Positions 9,536 to 19,127 of a stretch of DNA of 46,038 bases are shown here, one piece after another. A program made the position numbers and the translations under genes. The DNA is from Methylomonas rosea. Its GTDB lineage: Bacteria > Pseudomonadota > Gammaproteobacteria > Methylococcales > Methylomonadaceae. Every line of letters begins with the position of its first letter. Positions within the stretch are counted from its first letter, which is position 1. The stretch lies in the NCBI RefSeq assembly GCF_024505055.1, contig NZ_JANIBL010000038.1, positions 1 to 46,038 of the forward strand. Direction: 5' to 3'. The notes beneath the pieces are model-generated. The model made no database searches. It worked only from the letters and a program-made list of their open reading frames with translations, and had not been told where the DNA came from.

Positions 9536-9925
9536 ATGAGCGAGTTTATCTGGCAAGATGACTACAAAATAGGTCACGCAACGGTGGATGCGCAGCACAG
9601 GCAATTGTTCGATCTGGCGAATAGAATTGTTGAAGCCGACACTAGCGAAACGTTAACGCATTTGTTTGCACTGTTTTATCAGCACATTCGCGAGCACTTC
9701 GAAGCCGAAGAACATTTGATGAAAGACCATCGCTATCCGGGATATGCCCAGCATGTCGCAACGCATAACCAAATGCTGGACAGGTTGAACGACATTTCCC
9801 AAACCATTTACCACAGGCAATGGCAGCCTGCCGACATAAAAGTATTTGTCAGCCAATGGGTGTTGGTACATATCCTTGAAGAAGATAAGCTGCTGGGAGA
9901 ATACTTAAAAAATCTTCCAGCATAG
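9536..9925 (+). CDS. Bacteriohemerythrin 2
   Basis: This is the second single-domain hemerythrin, 129 residues. Ligands are His21, His54, Glu58, His73, His77, His112 and Asp117. It begins like the preceding gene (M-x-E-F-x-W) and shares the HFxAEE and THNxML segments, so the pair arose by tandem duplication, but the two are clearly diverged. No signal peptide is seen. The gene ends 15 bp from the convergent cheW, leaving no room for a separate terminator. Confidence 0.93.
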   Translation: MSEFIWQDDYKIGHATVDAQHRQLFDLANRIVEADTSETLTHLFALFYQHIREHFEAEEHLMKDHRYPGYAQHVATHNQMLDRLNDISQTIYHRQWQPADIKVFVSQWVLVHILEEDKLLGEYLKNLPA

Positions 9926-9940
9926 CTCCTTGATCAAAAC

Positions 9941-10486
9941 CTAGTCCGAATTGGCGACCAGATGCTCTTGAGATTGCGCCAAATCGCTTAATAGCGATAA
10001 TTCGTCCAGCGACAGCACCCGGCTAATCGCCAAAAGTATAATAAATACGTCGTCGACACGCGCCATGGCTTGAATAAAATCGGTACGAATGTCGGTGCCG
10101 AAATCCGGCGCCGGCTGGATGTTGGCGGGCGGAATTTCCAAAATTTCCCGGACCTCGTCCACCAACATCCCTATCAGTTGCGAACCCTCGCTGGTTTCAA
10201 CCGCCACCAACACGATACAACTGCGTTTGCTGACTTCCGAGCAATGCCGGCTTAAACGCGCCGATAAATCTATAACCGGCACCACACTGCCGCGCAAATT
10301 GATCACCCCGTGAATATAGTCCGGTGTCAACGGCACCCGCGTCACGTTGGCAATCTCGATAATTTCCTTAACATCCAGAATGCTGACCGCAAAACTTTCT
10401 GTCCCCACTAAAAAAGTCAGGTATTGCCCTACCTGCTCCTGAACCGCCACTGCGTGGCCGGTTTCTCTCCGAATCAGATTACTCAT
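9941..10486 (-). CDS. cheW: Chemotaxis coupling protein CheW
   Basis: This 181-residue adaptor links chemoreceptors to CheA. The CheW fold is recognised by QYLTFLVGTESFAVSI, VTRVPLTPDYIHGVINLRG and the following VVPVIDLSARL. It is the last gene of the leftward operon, 17 bp after the stop of the preceding chemoreceptor. Residues 1-15 and the last ~20 extend beyond the core fold. Membrane-proximal cytoplasmic location in receptor arrays is expected from the family. Confidence 0.95.
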   Translation of the reverse strand: MSNLIRRETGHAVAVQEQVGQYLTFLVGTESFAVSILDVKEIIEIANVTRVPLTPDYIHGVINLRGSVVPVIDLSARLSRHCSEVSKRSCIVLVAVETSEGSQLIGMLVDEVREILEIPPANIQPAPDFGTDIRTDFIQAMARVDDVFIILLAISRVLSLDELSLLSDLAQSQEHLVANSD

Positions 10487-10503
10487 GGTCTGCTCTCCAG
10501 AGA

Positions 10504-12144
10504 CTAAAAGCGCTCAAAATCTTGGTCGTTAAAATTTAACGAACCATCCCCTACACTCATAGGAACGGGTTTGGCAACATAATTGGGCTTAATTGGACCA
10601 CGATTTTGACGCGGAGCCGGTGGAGCCGATCTTGAGTTCTGAGCTCTCTTATTCTCCTCAAGCTTAAAGAAAGCTACTGCGTGCTGCAGTTGGGTGGCTT
10701 GGCCGTTCAATTCTTCGGAGGTCGCAGCTAACTCTTCTGAACTGGCGGCGTTTTGCTGAGTAGCTTTATCCAACTGGCGCATGGCTTCGTTGATCTGATT
10801 AATACCGCTGGATTGTTCGATCGACGCGGCATTGATTTCTTGTACCAAATCCGCTGTTTTAGAGATGTTGGGCACCACAGCACTGATCAAGGCACCTGCT
10901 TTCTCGGCTATCGCAACACTATTAGTTGCCAACTCGTTGATTTCTTCGGCGGTTACCCGACTACTTTCCGCTAACTTACGCACTTCTGCCGCCACCACCG
11001 CGAAGCCCTTGCCGTGCTCGCCCGCCGAGGCCGCTTCAATCGCAGCGTTTAACGACAGCAAATTAGTTTTGTAGGCAATATCCTCTATCAAACCAATTTT
11101 TTTTGCTATGTGCTTCATTGCCGTCACTGTTTCGTTAACTGCATTACCACCGTCCCGCGCTTCACCAGCCGATTTGGTGGCCATTTGTTCGGTAACGTGG
11201 GCGTTTTCGGTGTTTTGCTGCACCGAAGAGTTAAGCTGCTCAATTGATGAAGTCGTTTCCTCGACGCTGGCAGCCTGCTCGGTGGCCATTTGGCTCATCG
11301 ATTGCGCAGTTGCGCTCACTTGCTGCGAGGCGCTCAATAAGGCTTCAGAATTGGAACGTACTTCCTGTACCACTCTGACTAGGTGACCGCGCATATCTTT
11401 CAAGGCATTGGCTACCACGCCGATTTCGTCTTCCCGGTTAATGTTAATCGCGGTACTAAATTCACCTTGTGCCAGTGCATCCACCACCCGTTGGAGTTCA
11501 TTCAGCGGCAAAATAATGCCACGGGTAATCACCCAGCCCAATATCCCGGTAAATATCAAGATCGATGCACTGATCACGTTCACCATAAAAGTTGCGTTTT
11601 CCTTTTCTGTCGCGGCCTCATCAGCTGATTTTTTGCCCATTTCAATGACATATTCCTGAAATTTATCGATGGTGCCGTTAAATTCTTCGGCAATCGGCGC
11701 GCCAGCCGCTAACGCTGCGCGACTTTCAACATCGTTGTTTTTTCTAGATACTTGGACGATCTTTTCAATGGACACCGCATATTCCTTATACGATTTTTTC
11801 ATCTCATCAAACATCATACGGTCTTTTTCATCGTCAACTGTCTTTTCCACCAGTACAAACGCCTTTTCGATACCATCTTGTGCATCTTTGATGGACGTTT
11901 CAACCGTGGATTTTTCGGACAAATCCTCTGTCAACACCAGGCGATAGACCCTAACCCGCAAACGTCCGAGCCGTTGGCCCGCATCACCCAAGGCAGCTAG
12001 GGCCGGCACCGTGTTCAGATTGGCGAAATTTGTCTTTTCATAGACACTCGCCATGCTGCGTTGGCCTATCCAGGCGACAGCCGCCAAACCGATAATGGCT
12101 ACCAGAACCAATAAAATCATTTTTCTTACTACGGTCATTTTCAT
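10504..12144 (-). CDS. Methyl-accepting chemotaxis protein with four-helix-bundle sensor
   Basis: A 546-residue chemoreceptor. Membrane segment 1 is at residues 9-28. A four-helix-bundle periplasmic domain spans about 30-185 ([14 protein letters not shown] is typical of 4HB_MCP), and membrane segment 2 lies near 187-207. A HAMP domain follows ([18 protein letters not shown]), then the signalling domain with its tip near [17 protein letters not shown]. The tip has Ser where the conserved Arg of the trimer contact normally sits. The last ~45 residues form a flexible Pro/Asn-rich tail. It lies between cheA and cheW in one operon. The ligand is unknown. A 121-bp gap separates it from cheA. Confidence 0.92.
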   Translation of the reverse strand: MKMTVVRKMILLVLVAIIGLAAVAWIGQRSMASVYEKTNFANLNTVPALAALGDAGQRLGRLRVRVYRLVLTEDLSEKSTVETSIKDAQDGIEKAFVLVEKTVDDEKDRMMFDEMKKSYKEYAVSIEKIVQVSRKNNDVESRAALAAGAPIAEEFNGTIDKFQEYVIEMGKKSADEAATEKENATFMVNVISASILIFTGILGWVITRGIILPLNELQRVVDALAQGEFSTAININREDEIGVVANALKDMRGHLVRVVQEVRSNSEALLSASQQVSATAQSMSQMATEQAASVEETTSSIEQLNSSVQQNTENAHVTEQMATKSAGEARDGGNAVNETVTAMKHIAKKIGLIEDIAYKTNLLSLNAAIEAASAGEHGKGFAVVAAEVRKLAESSRVTAEEINELATNSVAIAEKAGALISAVVPNISKTADLVQEINAASIEQSSGINQINEAMRQLDKATQQNAASSEELAATSEELNGQATQLQHAVAFFKLEENKRAQNSRSAPPAPRQNRGPIKPNYVAKPVPMSVGDGSLNFNDQDFERF

Positions 12145-12265
12145 TTTCTTATCCCTTGTAAATTAAACCTAGGAAATGGAGCTCTTTGCTCAAGGGTTTA
12201 TCGTGCGCTGCGAAAACGCCACCTTAGAATTGGCAAAATCGAATGCCAGCGAGCACACTGGCGTT

Positions 12266-14455
12266 TCATGGTTTGTAGGCAGGTATTTTTCGGTGTTTAG
12301 AGCTGATTGCTGAGTCGATAAGACCCTGCACGTCCAAAATCAGCGCGACATTGCCATCGCCCAGCACGGTTGCGCCGGTGATGCCGTTTAATCTTTCGAA
12401 CACTTTGCCAAGCGGCTTGATCACGGTTTGGTGCTCGCCGTGCAATTCATCGACAACAAACCCGGCCTTGGTTTGCCCGAATTTGACCACCACCACGCTT
12501 TCGCGCTTTCTATTAATGTCGGCGATTTGGTTATGGAAATAGTCGCCCAAGCGCAAATATGGCAAAACCTGACCGCGCAAATTGATGTAATGCTGTATTT
12601 CATCGATCTCGCATTCGTTAGCGTTCATCTCGATGCATTCGTCCACCATGCTCAGCGGGATGATGTAGCGGTCCTGACCGGTACCGACCATGAAACCGTC
12701 GATAATCGCCAAGGTCAGCGGCAAGCGTATGGAAATCGTGGTGCCCTCGCCTTCTATACTGTCTATCTCGACTGAGCCGCGTAAGGCTTCGATATTTTTT
12801 TTCACCACATCCATCCCGACACCGCGCCCCGATAAATTGGTGGCTTTATCCTTGGTGCTAAGTCCGGCGGCAAATATCAGATTATGAATTTCTTGTTGGG
12901 ACAAATCGTGATCGGGTTTAATCAAGCCGTTGGCTAATGCCTTGTCGAGAATTTTTTCGCTGTTCAATCCTGAGCCATCATCGGCAATTTGAATCACTAT
13001 ATGCCCGGATTCATGATAGGCGTTGAGTTGCACGGTACCTTGCGCCGGCTTACCGGCGGCGACGCGCTGCGCGGGGCTTTCAATGCCGTGATCCAGAGCA
13101 TTGCGAATCAAGTGGGTTAACGGGTCGTTGATTTTTTCGACCACCGTTTTATCCAACTCGGTTTCACCGCCGCTGATATAAAGTTCGATGTCTTTATTCA
13201 ACTCCTTACTAACATCGCGAACGACGCGCTTAAACCGGGAAAAGGTTTCGCCGATTTGCACCATGCGCAATTCCAATGCGGTGTCGCGGATACTGCTGAC
13301 CAAGGCATTCATGCTGGCGGCCACATCGCCGGCATCGCTGAGGCCGTGCCGCTCAACGATTAAATTCATCGCCGCACTGGAAATCACCAGTTCGCCGACC
13401 AAATTGATCAGATGGCCTAGTTTGGTGGCATCGACCCGAATGTAATTGGCTTCGCTTGCCAGCTTTTGTTTGGTCTGCTCCTGTTTTTTAAGCGCTTGAT
13501 CGACTAATGGCTGCTGTACCACATGTTGCTCGACCAGGATCTCACCCAGTGGTTTGCCGGGGGCTTCCTGTTCCGCATCAACGTTGGCCTGCTGACTTTG
13601 CAAGGCATGATTGACATCGTTCTGAGTTAACGCGCCAACCTGCACCAACATGTCGCCCAAACGCTTAACATGATTGTCATCCTGAGCGTTCAACAGATTT
13701 AAATATTCCTCCAGCTTGGAATTGGGCGGTAAAATTTTGATATCGCAATCGTCAGAGGCAAAATCAAACACCGCTTCTATCGTCTGTTTGTTCGCATCGC
13801 TCTGAAAAGCAATTTTGAAATGCAAATAGCAGCTTTCCGGATCCATGTCGTCACCGACCGGCATTTCCGGGGCTACGGTAAGAATTTGTTTAATCTCGCC
13901 TAAGGTTCGCAGATAGCGAATAAACGACAAGGGGTCCATGCCATTTCTGAAGGCATCTTTCTGAAACTCCAAAGAAATAAGCCAGTTATCGTCCACCGAT
14001 ATTTCGCCGCCACCTTCGATTTCCAGCTGGACGCTATCGTCGCTCTGCTGCATGTCGGTAGTTTGCCGTCCGGTCAACTGCCGAATCAAACGTTCTCCGT
14101 CCGCCGCCAAACTTGCCGGTAATGCCGCTTCTTTCTGCGTCAAACAATGTTCGATCAATTTAGCCGTGTGATCCTTACTGTCCAACAAGACAGAAATCAA
14201 TTCCGCGTCGATACCGCGTTCGCCGTTACGCACCTTATCCAGAACCGACTCCGCTTCGTGGGTAAAGCCGACAATGGCGTTGAAGCCGAACAATCCGGAA
14301 GAGCCTTTGATGGTGTGCATGGCCCTGAATAAACTATTGATGGTTTCGCTATCGTCCGGTTTGGTCTCCAGGGACAGCAAAGCGTCTTCCATATCCGTTA
14401 ACAACTCTTCGGCCTCTTGGGCGAAAACCGTTAAGGCAGCATCTAATTCGCTCAT
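12266..14455 (-). CDS. cheA: Chemotaxis histidine kinase CheA with MshEN-like repeats
   Basis: This 729-residue kinase phosphorylates CheY and CheB in response to receptors. The Hpt domain carries the phosphorylated His47 (AMHTIKGSSGLFGF). The P3 dimerisation helix pair starts near 338. The ATP-binding domain has its N box at 446-459 (LTHLIRNALDHGIE), G1 at DDGSGL and G2 at GRGVGMDVV. A CheW-like P5 domain covers about 586-720. Between Hpt and P3, residues 265-288 and 302-325 read as two copies of a 24-residue LG..L....VL motif like the c-di-GMP-binding MshEN repeats. A canonical P2 domain is not obvious, though 155-255 may be a divergent one. The start overlaps the STAS gene stop (ATGA), so the two are coupled. 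Confidence 0.95.
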   Translation of the reverse strand: MSELDAALTVFAQEAEELLTDMEDALLSLETKPDDSETINSLFRAMHTIKGSSGLFGFNAIVGFTHEAESVLDKVRNGERGIDAELISVLLDSKDHTAKLIEHCLTQKEAALPASLAADGERLIRQLTGRQTTDMQQSDDSVQLEIEGGGEISVDDNWLISLEFQKDAFRNGMDPLSFIRYLRTLGEIKQILTVAPEMPVGDDMDPESCYLHFKIAFQSDANKQTIEAVFDFASDDCDIKILPPNSKLEEYLNLLNAQDDNHVKRLGDMLVQVGALTQNDVNHALQSQQANVDAEQEAPGKPLGEILVEQHVVQQPLVDQALKKQEQTKQKLASEANYIRVDATKLGHLINLVGELVISSAAMNLIVERHGLSDAGDVAASMNALVSSIRDTALELRMVQIGETFSRFKRVVRDVSKELNKDIELYISGGETELDKTVVEKINDPLTHLIRNALDHGIESPAQRVAAGKPAQGTVQLNAYHESGHIVIQIADDGSGLNSEKILDKALANGLIKPDHDLSQQEIHNLIFAAGLSTKDKATNLSGRGVGMDVVKKNIEALRGSVEIDSIEGEGTTISIRLPLTLAIIDGFMVGTGQDRYIIPLSMVDECIEMNANECEIDEIQHYINLRGQVLPYLRLGDYFHNQIADINRKRESVVVVKFGQTKAGFVVDELHGEHQTVIKPLGKVFERLNGITGATVLGDGNVALILDVQGLIDSAISSKHRKIPAYKP

Positions 14456-14784
14456 GATGATTTCCAGTCTGCAGAGATAACGATAGGGTCACCGAAATGC
14501 TTACTAAGGTTAAGCAGTTCCAGCACTTCAACGACCGCCTCGCTATGTTGACTAAGGCTAAAGCTGATATCGCGGCTAAGGGCTTCCTGCTTCAGAAACA
14601 TCAGTAATTGCAAACCGGCACTATCTATTTCAGTGACATCGGCAAGATCGATTTGGATGTCCTTAGCCGAGCTTAGATACTGGGATAGTGCTTGTTTGTG
14701 TTCCAGCACCGAATAAATGGTTAATTCACCCTGTATAGCTAGCTGGGTGACGCCCTTTTTTTGTTGTTTTAGTTGGATAGCCAA
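14452..14784 (-). CDS. STAS-domain protein (anti-sigma-antagonist-like)
   Basis: A single STAS domain of 110 residues. It has the usual phospho-acceptor region VTEIDSAGLQLLMFL, with Ser55 in the position phosphorylated in SpoIIAA-type proteins. Its placement between cheY and cheA, with a four-base overlap into cheA, means it belongs to the signalling complex rather than to sulfate transport. Such proteins occur in some chemosensory operons, where their exact role is poorly known. There is no partner anti-sigma kinase nearby. Confidence 0.88.
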   Translation of the reverse strand: MAIQLKQQKKGVTQLAIQGELTIYSVLEHKQALSQYLSSAKDIQIDLADVTEIDSAGLQLLMFLKQEALSRDISFSLSQHSEAVVEVLELLNLSKHFGDPIVISADWKSS

Positions 14785-14815
14785 GGTTTTCTCCCCTTGT
14801 GCGGCGGAGTTGTTT

Positions 14816-15184
14816 TTAAGGCAACACCAATTTAGACACCGCGTCGAGTAAAGTGGGGGCCTGAAACGGTTTGGTCAGCCAGGCTTTCGCGCCCGCCGCC
14901 TTGCCAGCCTGCTTTTTATCGTCGGCGGCTTCGGTAGTCAGCATCATCATCGGAGTGAATTTGTAAGCCGGTAATTTTTTGGCTTCCGTAACAAAGGTTA
15001 TGCCGTCCATATTCGGCATATTCACATCGGTGATGATCAGATTGATTTTTTGTCCGGTTAATTTATTCAGTGCATCCCTGCCGTCGCAGGCTTCGATCAC
15101 ATCGTAGCCGGCGCCCTTAAGGGCAATACCGACCACCTGCCGGATGGATGCCGAGTCGTCAACAATCATGATGGTTTTAGCCAT
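14816..15184 (-). CDS. cheY: Chemotaxis response regulator CheY
   Basis: This 122-residue single receiver domain has acidic residues Asp9/Asp10, phospho-acceptor Asp53 (ITDVNMPNMDG), the conserved Thr near LTTEA and the Lys of TKPF. There is no output domain. It is preceded by AAGGA eight bases before the ATG. It sits between the sensor-less receptor and the STAS gene in the leftward operon. It would carry the signal from CheA to a motor, either flagellar or pilus, neither of which is encoded here. No CheZ was seen. Confidence 0.95.
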   Translation of the reverse strand: MAKTIMIVDDSASIRQVVGIALKGAGYDVIEACDGRDALNKLTGQKINLIITDVNMPNMDGITFVTEAKKLPAYKFTPMMMLTTEAADDKKQAGKAAGAKAWLTKPFQAPTLLDAVSKLVLP

Positions 15185-15204
15185 TACTCAATCCTTCATT
15201 AAAT

Positions 15205-16413
15205 TTAGAAAAAGGTAATCTCGTCGTTGGCGGAAGTACTTTGGTGACTCACTGCCGTTCCGGAAGAGTGATTCAATAATTCTTCAGGCATGGTGTAGCT
15301 GAGCTCCATTTGGGCTAAAGTTGCCCCGACATCGAGACTATTCGCCTGGCGCTCGCCGCTATTACGCGTGGCGTCTACCGCACTTTGCAGGCTGTTTAGA
15401 TTGTGTTCGACATGCGACAGCATTTGGCTGACCCGATCCTGAAACTGGAAGGCTGTCAACACCGAGAAAATTTCATCGCGAATTTGCGCGCTGTTGCCGC
15501 GCAGTTGGTCTGCATCGTTTCTGAACATATCCAAAGCTACCCGCAAATCGTCGAGTGCGGTGCGGATGGCGTGTTCGGCATCGCGTATCGCTTTGTCGTC
15601 GGAAGAGCCGGATGCTTCTGACATTTTCAAGGTGGAGGCCATGGCTTTGTTAATATCGGCGATAGCGTGGCTGATCTTTTCCCCGGTAGACGACGAAAAA
15701 CCGGCCAGTTTACGGACTTCGTCGGCCACAACCGCAAACCCCCGGCCATTTTCGCCTGCCCGGGCAGCCTCGATGGCGGCATTAAGCGCCAATAAATTGA
15801 TTTGTTCGGCAACCTTGCGCACTTCCTGCGCCATGGTGTCCAGCTGCCCGGTATGCGCGGACAGCTTACGAACCTCGTCGACCACCGCGTGCTCAACGTC
15901 TTGAATTTGACTTAAAACTTTTAAAACCGCAGTCAAGGCATCCCGGGTTTCGCTGAATAACACGTCAACGCTCCGGCCTTGACGGCTCTGCGCGCCACCG
16001 GATATTAGCCGCTCCAATTGATTGACCATAGCTGCGAAACGGCTGGTCAACACGGTGATTTCTTGTTCGGTATGTGTTCTGGAGGTCTGTACTTGTCTGA
16101 GCAGAATCGGCACTACTTGCAGAAACAAACGCTCCAGCTCGATGGCATAAGCTTCAAGATCTTGCAGTTTTAAATCTTCGTCGCCACGCCAAGCCTTATT
16201 GACTTCGTTTAATACGGCTTGCTGTTTGTTATACAAAGTAGACCCCACCAGAACGCCGGCAAAGCCAAGCGCAACGGTAGCTCCCATGCTGATCAAACTG
16301 AAACCGGTTTGCACGCAAGCCAACAGTCCACCTATCACTCCCAGCCCGACCGTCAACAGATAAAAACCAAGTGGACCGGGGCTTTTGGCTATGGGATAAG
16401 GTTTTCGAAGCAT
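15205..16413 (-). CDS. Methyl-accepting chemotaxis protein lacking a sensor domain
   Basis: A 402-residue receptor with two closely spaced N-terminal membrane helices (about 17-35 and 39-57). Almost no residues lie between them, so there is no periplasmic ligand domain. A coiled-coil region follows, then a signalling hairpin with a canonical tip ([22 protein letters not shown]). The C-terminus ends DEITFF after a Ser/Thr-rich tail. It is the first gene of the leftward operon and divergent from cheR. It may sense membrane state or an internal signal, or relay from other proteins; this is inference. Confidence 0.88.
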   Translation of the reverse strand: MLRKPYPIAKSPGPLGFYLLTVGLGVIGGLLACVQTGFSLISMGATVALGFAGVLVGSTLYNKQQAVLNEVNKAWRGDEDLKLQDLEAYAIELERLFLQVVPILLRQVQTSRTHTEQEITVLTSRFAAMVNQLERLISGGAQSRQGRSVDVLFSETRDALTAVLKVLSQIQDVEHAVVDEVRKLSAHTGQLDTMAQEVRKVAEQINLLALNAAIEAARAGENGRGFAVVADEVRKLAGFSSSTGEKISHAIADINKAMASTLKMSEASGSSDDKAIRDAEHAIRTALDDLRVALDMFRNDADQLRGNSAQIRDEIFSVLTAFQFQDRVSQMLSHVEHNLNSLQSAVDATRNSGERQANSLDVGATLAQMELSYTMPEELLNHSSGTAVSHQSTSANDEITFF

Positions 16414-16580
16414 GGTAATTCCGTTTGGGTTTTGAGTATGTAAAGGATAGTAGAGAGTTTTAGACTTGCATTCAACCCAGTACCATCTTAGGTTTTTAGT
16501 TATTGTTAAGTTCTCAGCAATTCATGTAATTAATTACTGACATAATTGATTCACAAATCCTTACTAACGGAGAAATCTTT
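16414..16580. promoter_or_regulatory. Divergent promoter region of the chemotaxis operons
   Basis: These 167 bp separate the two divergent che operons and must contain both promoters. The segment is AT-rich from about 16485. I could not identify a convincing sigma-28 or sigma-54 site. GGAG at 16569-16572 is the likely ribosome site of cheR. Confidence 0.5.
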
Positions 16581-17387
16581 ATTAGCATCGCCCCTATCAC
16601 GACCGAAGAATTCGAACGCTTCAGATGTCTGATTTACGACCATGCCGGCATCGCTCTGACACCGGAAAAGAAAGTCATGGTAGCCAGCCGGCTAGCCAAG
16701 AGGCTCGACTATTACCAACTGCATAGTTACGGCGAATACTATCAGCTGGCTATCAGCCCCGACTACCCACATGAATTTCAAACACTAGTCAACATTCTGA
16801 CCACCAATGAAACCTATTTTTTTCGGGAACCCAAACATTTCGAATTCTTCCAGCAGCAGATTCTTAAACCTTGGCGCGGCGAACAATTTCGGGTTTGGAG
16901 TGCGGCCAGTTCGACAGGAGAAGAAGCCTATACTTTAGCGATGGTATTGGCGGAGAACCTAGGCATGCGCAATTGGGAGATTTTCGGTTCCGACCTGAGT
17001 ACCCGAGTATTGGACATTGCCCGGCAAGGCGTATATCCGCTGGACAGACTGGATCATATGGATAAACGGCTGCTAGAAAAATATTGTCTGAAGGGCGTGC
17101 GCAGCCAGGAAGGTTTTTTTCGCGTGGATAGCAAGCTGCGCAGTCGAGTCAAGTTCGATCAGGTCAATCTGATGAACGTACTGCCGCCTGCATTGGGTAA
17201 GTTCGAAGTGATTTTTCTGCGTAACGTTCTAATATATTTCGATCAAGACACCAAAAAACAGGTGGTAGAACGATTGACCACCGCTCTGAAGCCTGGCGGA
17301 CATTTCATTATTAGCCATTCGGAAAGCCTGCATCGGGTCACGGAACAGTTACAAATGATCAAACCGTCAATTTATCGCAAACCATGA
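16581..17387 (+). CDS. cheR: Chemotaxis methyltransferase CheR, apparent AUU start
   Basis: It methylates receptor glutamates using S-adenosylmethionine. The N-terminal CheR helical domain begins ITTEEFERFRCLIYDHAGI, and the SAM-binding region includes WSAASSTGEEAYTLAM; a C-terminal FLRNVLIYFD motif is present. The first ATG in frame, at 16677, would remove most of the N-terminal domain. The frame is open back to a stop at 16527 and contains no ATG, GTG or TTG upstream of 16677. An ATT at 16581 lies eight bases after GGAG and gives a normal 268-residue protein, so AUU is the probable start. The stop overlaps the cheD start (ATGA). Confidence 0.88.
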   Translation: MSIAPITTEEFERFRCLIYDHAGIALTPEKKVMVASRLAKRLDYYQLHSYGEYYQLAISPDYPHEFQTLVNILTTNETYFFREPKHFEFFQQQILKPWRGEQFRVWSAASSTGEEAYTLAMVLAENLGMRNWEIFGSDLSTRVLDIARQGVYPLDRLDHMDKRLLEKYCLKGVRSQEGFFRVDSKLRSRVKFDQVNLMNVLPPALGKFEVIFLRNVLIYFDQDTKKQVVERLTTALKPGGHFIISHSESLHRVTEQLQMIKPSIYRKP

Positions 17388-17980
17388 AAAGCCTGCCCTT
17401 CCGAGATACCCAACGTATCGTGATCGACCCGGGGGAATTCTATGCCTCCCGCAAACCGGAAGTCATTTCGACGCTGTTGGGCTCTTGCGTGGCAGCCTGC
17501 CTATACGATCCAATCAACCGGGTATTCGGTATGAATCATTTTTTGCTGGCTTATCGCTCCCACTCCAACAACATGCCTATCATCGAATCCGACGAAGGCC
17601 GCTACGGTATTTACGCGATGGAGTTGCTGATCAACGAAATGATGAAACTCGGCGCCAACCGGCTGAATCTACAAGCCAAATGTTTTGGCGGCGGCAATGT
17701 TTTAAAGCTGCGGGAAGACAAAAACCGAAAGCAAACCGTGGGCGATGTGAATGTTTTATTCATAAAAGAGTTTTTAAAAAAAGAAAACATTCCTATGCTT
17801 AGTGCCTGTCTTGGCGGCAACATTGGCAGAAACGTGCATTTCGTCGGTAGCGACTATTCGGTGTTTATCAAAAAAATCGACCACAACCAAGAAGTGTTAC
17901 TGGAACAAGAAGAACGTCGCTACTGGAAGAAAAATATCGACGAACATGAAAAATCCAGAAGCAGTGCCGAATTCTGGTAG
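17384..17980 (+). CDS. cheD: Chemoreceptor glutamine deamidase CheD
   Basis: This 198-residue enzyme deamidates specific glutamines of chemoreceptors. The catalytic Cys35 is in LLGSCVAAC and His52 in GMNHFLL, as in the family. It overlaps cheR by four bases. The C-terminal ~30 residues are charged and may be a flexible extension. Its presence with cheB suggests that receptors here are made with Gln residues at adaptation sites. Confidence 0.93.
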   Translation: MKSLPFRDTQRIVIDPGEFYASRKPEVISTLLGSCVAACLYDPINRVFGMNHFLLAYRSHSNNMPIIESDEGRYGIYAMELLINEMMKLGANRLNLQAKCFGGGNVLKLREDKNRKQTVGDVNVLFIKEFLKKENIPMLSACLGGNIGRNVHFVGSDYSVFIKKIDHNQEVLLEQEERRYWKKNIDEHEKSRSSAEFW

Positions 17981-18018
17981 ACAATCCAAGACAATTAACA
18001 GGCAACCCCAAAGACACT

Positions 18019-19113
18019 ATGACAGACACAAAAGTATTTATAGTCGACGACTCCGCAGTGGTCCGGCAGGTATTAACCGGATTGCTCGATAGCCTGCCTG
18101 GCGTAAAAGTTATCGGTGCCGCGCCGGATCCGATCTTTGCCTTGACTCGCATGGAAAAAGACTGGCCGGATGTCATTATCCTGGACATCGAAATGCCCCG
18201 AATGGACGGCATCACGTTCTTGAAAAAGCTGATGCACGAACATCCCACTCCGGTAGTAATCTGCTCGACGCTGACTGCCAAAGGCGCGGAAGTCACGATG
18301 CAGGCCATGAGCGCCGGTGCTGTCGACATCATCACCAAACCCACCGTTAACCTGAAGGGCTTTCTGCAAGACTCAAAAACGCTGCTGGCCGATGCCATCA
18401 AAGGTGCGGCGCATGCCAGACTGAAAAAATCAGCGGGCCCATCGAGCAAACCCGTGGATGGCAGCCCGAAATTAACCGCCGACGCGGTACTTTCCCCTAC
18501 CAGCCTGATCTCGATGACGGAAACCACCGACCGCGTCGTCGCCATTGGCACGTCAACCGGCGGCACCCAGGCCTTGGAATACGTATTAACGCGACTGCCG
18601 CGCACCACACCCGGTATCGTCATCGTCCAGCACATGCCGGAGGCGTTTACCGCCGCATTCGCCAAACGGCTGGACAGCCTGTGCCAGATCACCGTCAAGG
18701 AAGCCGAACAAAACGACCGGGTTATTCCCGGCTTGGCCTTGATCGCGCCCGGCGGCAAACACATGCTGTTGCGGCGTAGCGGCGCGCAATATCGGGTGGA
18801 AATCAAGGATGGTCCGTTGGTCAGCCGCCATCGTCCCTCGGTAGACGTGCTGTTCCGATCCGCAGCGCAAGCCGCCGGCAAAAACGTGCTAGGCGTAATT
18901 ATGACCGGCATGGGCGACGACGGCGCGCACGGCATGAAGGAATTGCACGATACCGGCGCGCTCTGTGTCGCCCAAGACGAGGCCAGTTGCGTGGTCTACG
19001 GCATGCCCAAGGAAGCGGTGAAGCTAGGTGGCACCGACGGCGAACTGCCTTTATCGGCCATCCCGAATTTGATCATTCAATCGCCCAACCGGGCAAAATT
19101 CTTGAAAGGTTAA
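18019..19113 (+). CDS. cheB: Chemotaxis methylesterase CheB
   Basis: This 364-residue receptor methylesterase and deamidase is controlled by phosphorylation. The receiver domain has Asp10, Asp11 and phospho-acceptor Asp56 ([10 protein letters not shown]). A linker of about 50 residues follows. The catalytic domain carries Ser179 (IGTSTGG), His205 (VQHMP) and Asp301 (MGDDGAHG), with spacing equal to the known triad. It is the last gene of the cheR-cheD-cheB run and ends 14 bp before the convergent sugar transporter gene. A long frame on the opposite strand (17868-18935) is a shadow. Confidence 0.96.
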   Translation: MTDTKVFIVDDSAVVRQVLTGLLDSLPGVKVIGAAPDPIFALTRMEKDWPDVIILDIEMPRMDGITFLKKLMHEHPTPVVICSTLTAKGAEVTMQAMSAGAVDIITKPTVNLKGFLQDSKTLLADAIKGAAHARLKKSAGPSSKPVDGSPKLTADAVLSPTSLISMTETTDRVVAIGTSTGGTQALEYVLTRLPRTTPGIVIVQHMPEAFTAAFAKRLDSLCQITVKEAEQNDRVIPGLALIAPGGKHMLLRRSGAQYRVEIKDGPLVSRHRPSVDVLFRSAAQAAGKNVLGVIMTGMGDDGAHGMKELHDTGALCVAQDEASCVVYGMPKEAVKLGGTDGELPLSAIPNLIIQSPNRAKFLKG

Positions 19114-19127
19114 ATGGCCGATTTTAT

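Noticed and set aside
17868..18935. 355-codon open frame on the minus strand
   Set aside because: It lies opposite cheB, whose domains and catalytic triad are complete; the minus frame is Ser/Pro-rich low-complexity shadow sequence.
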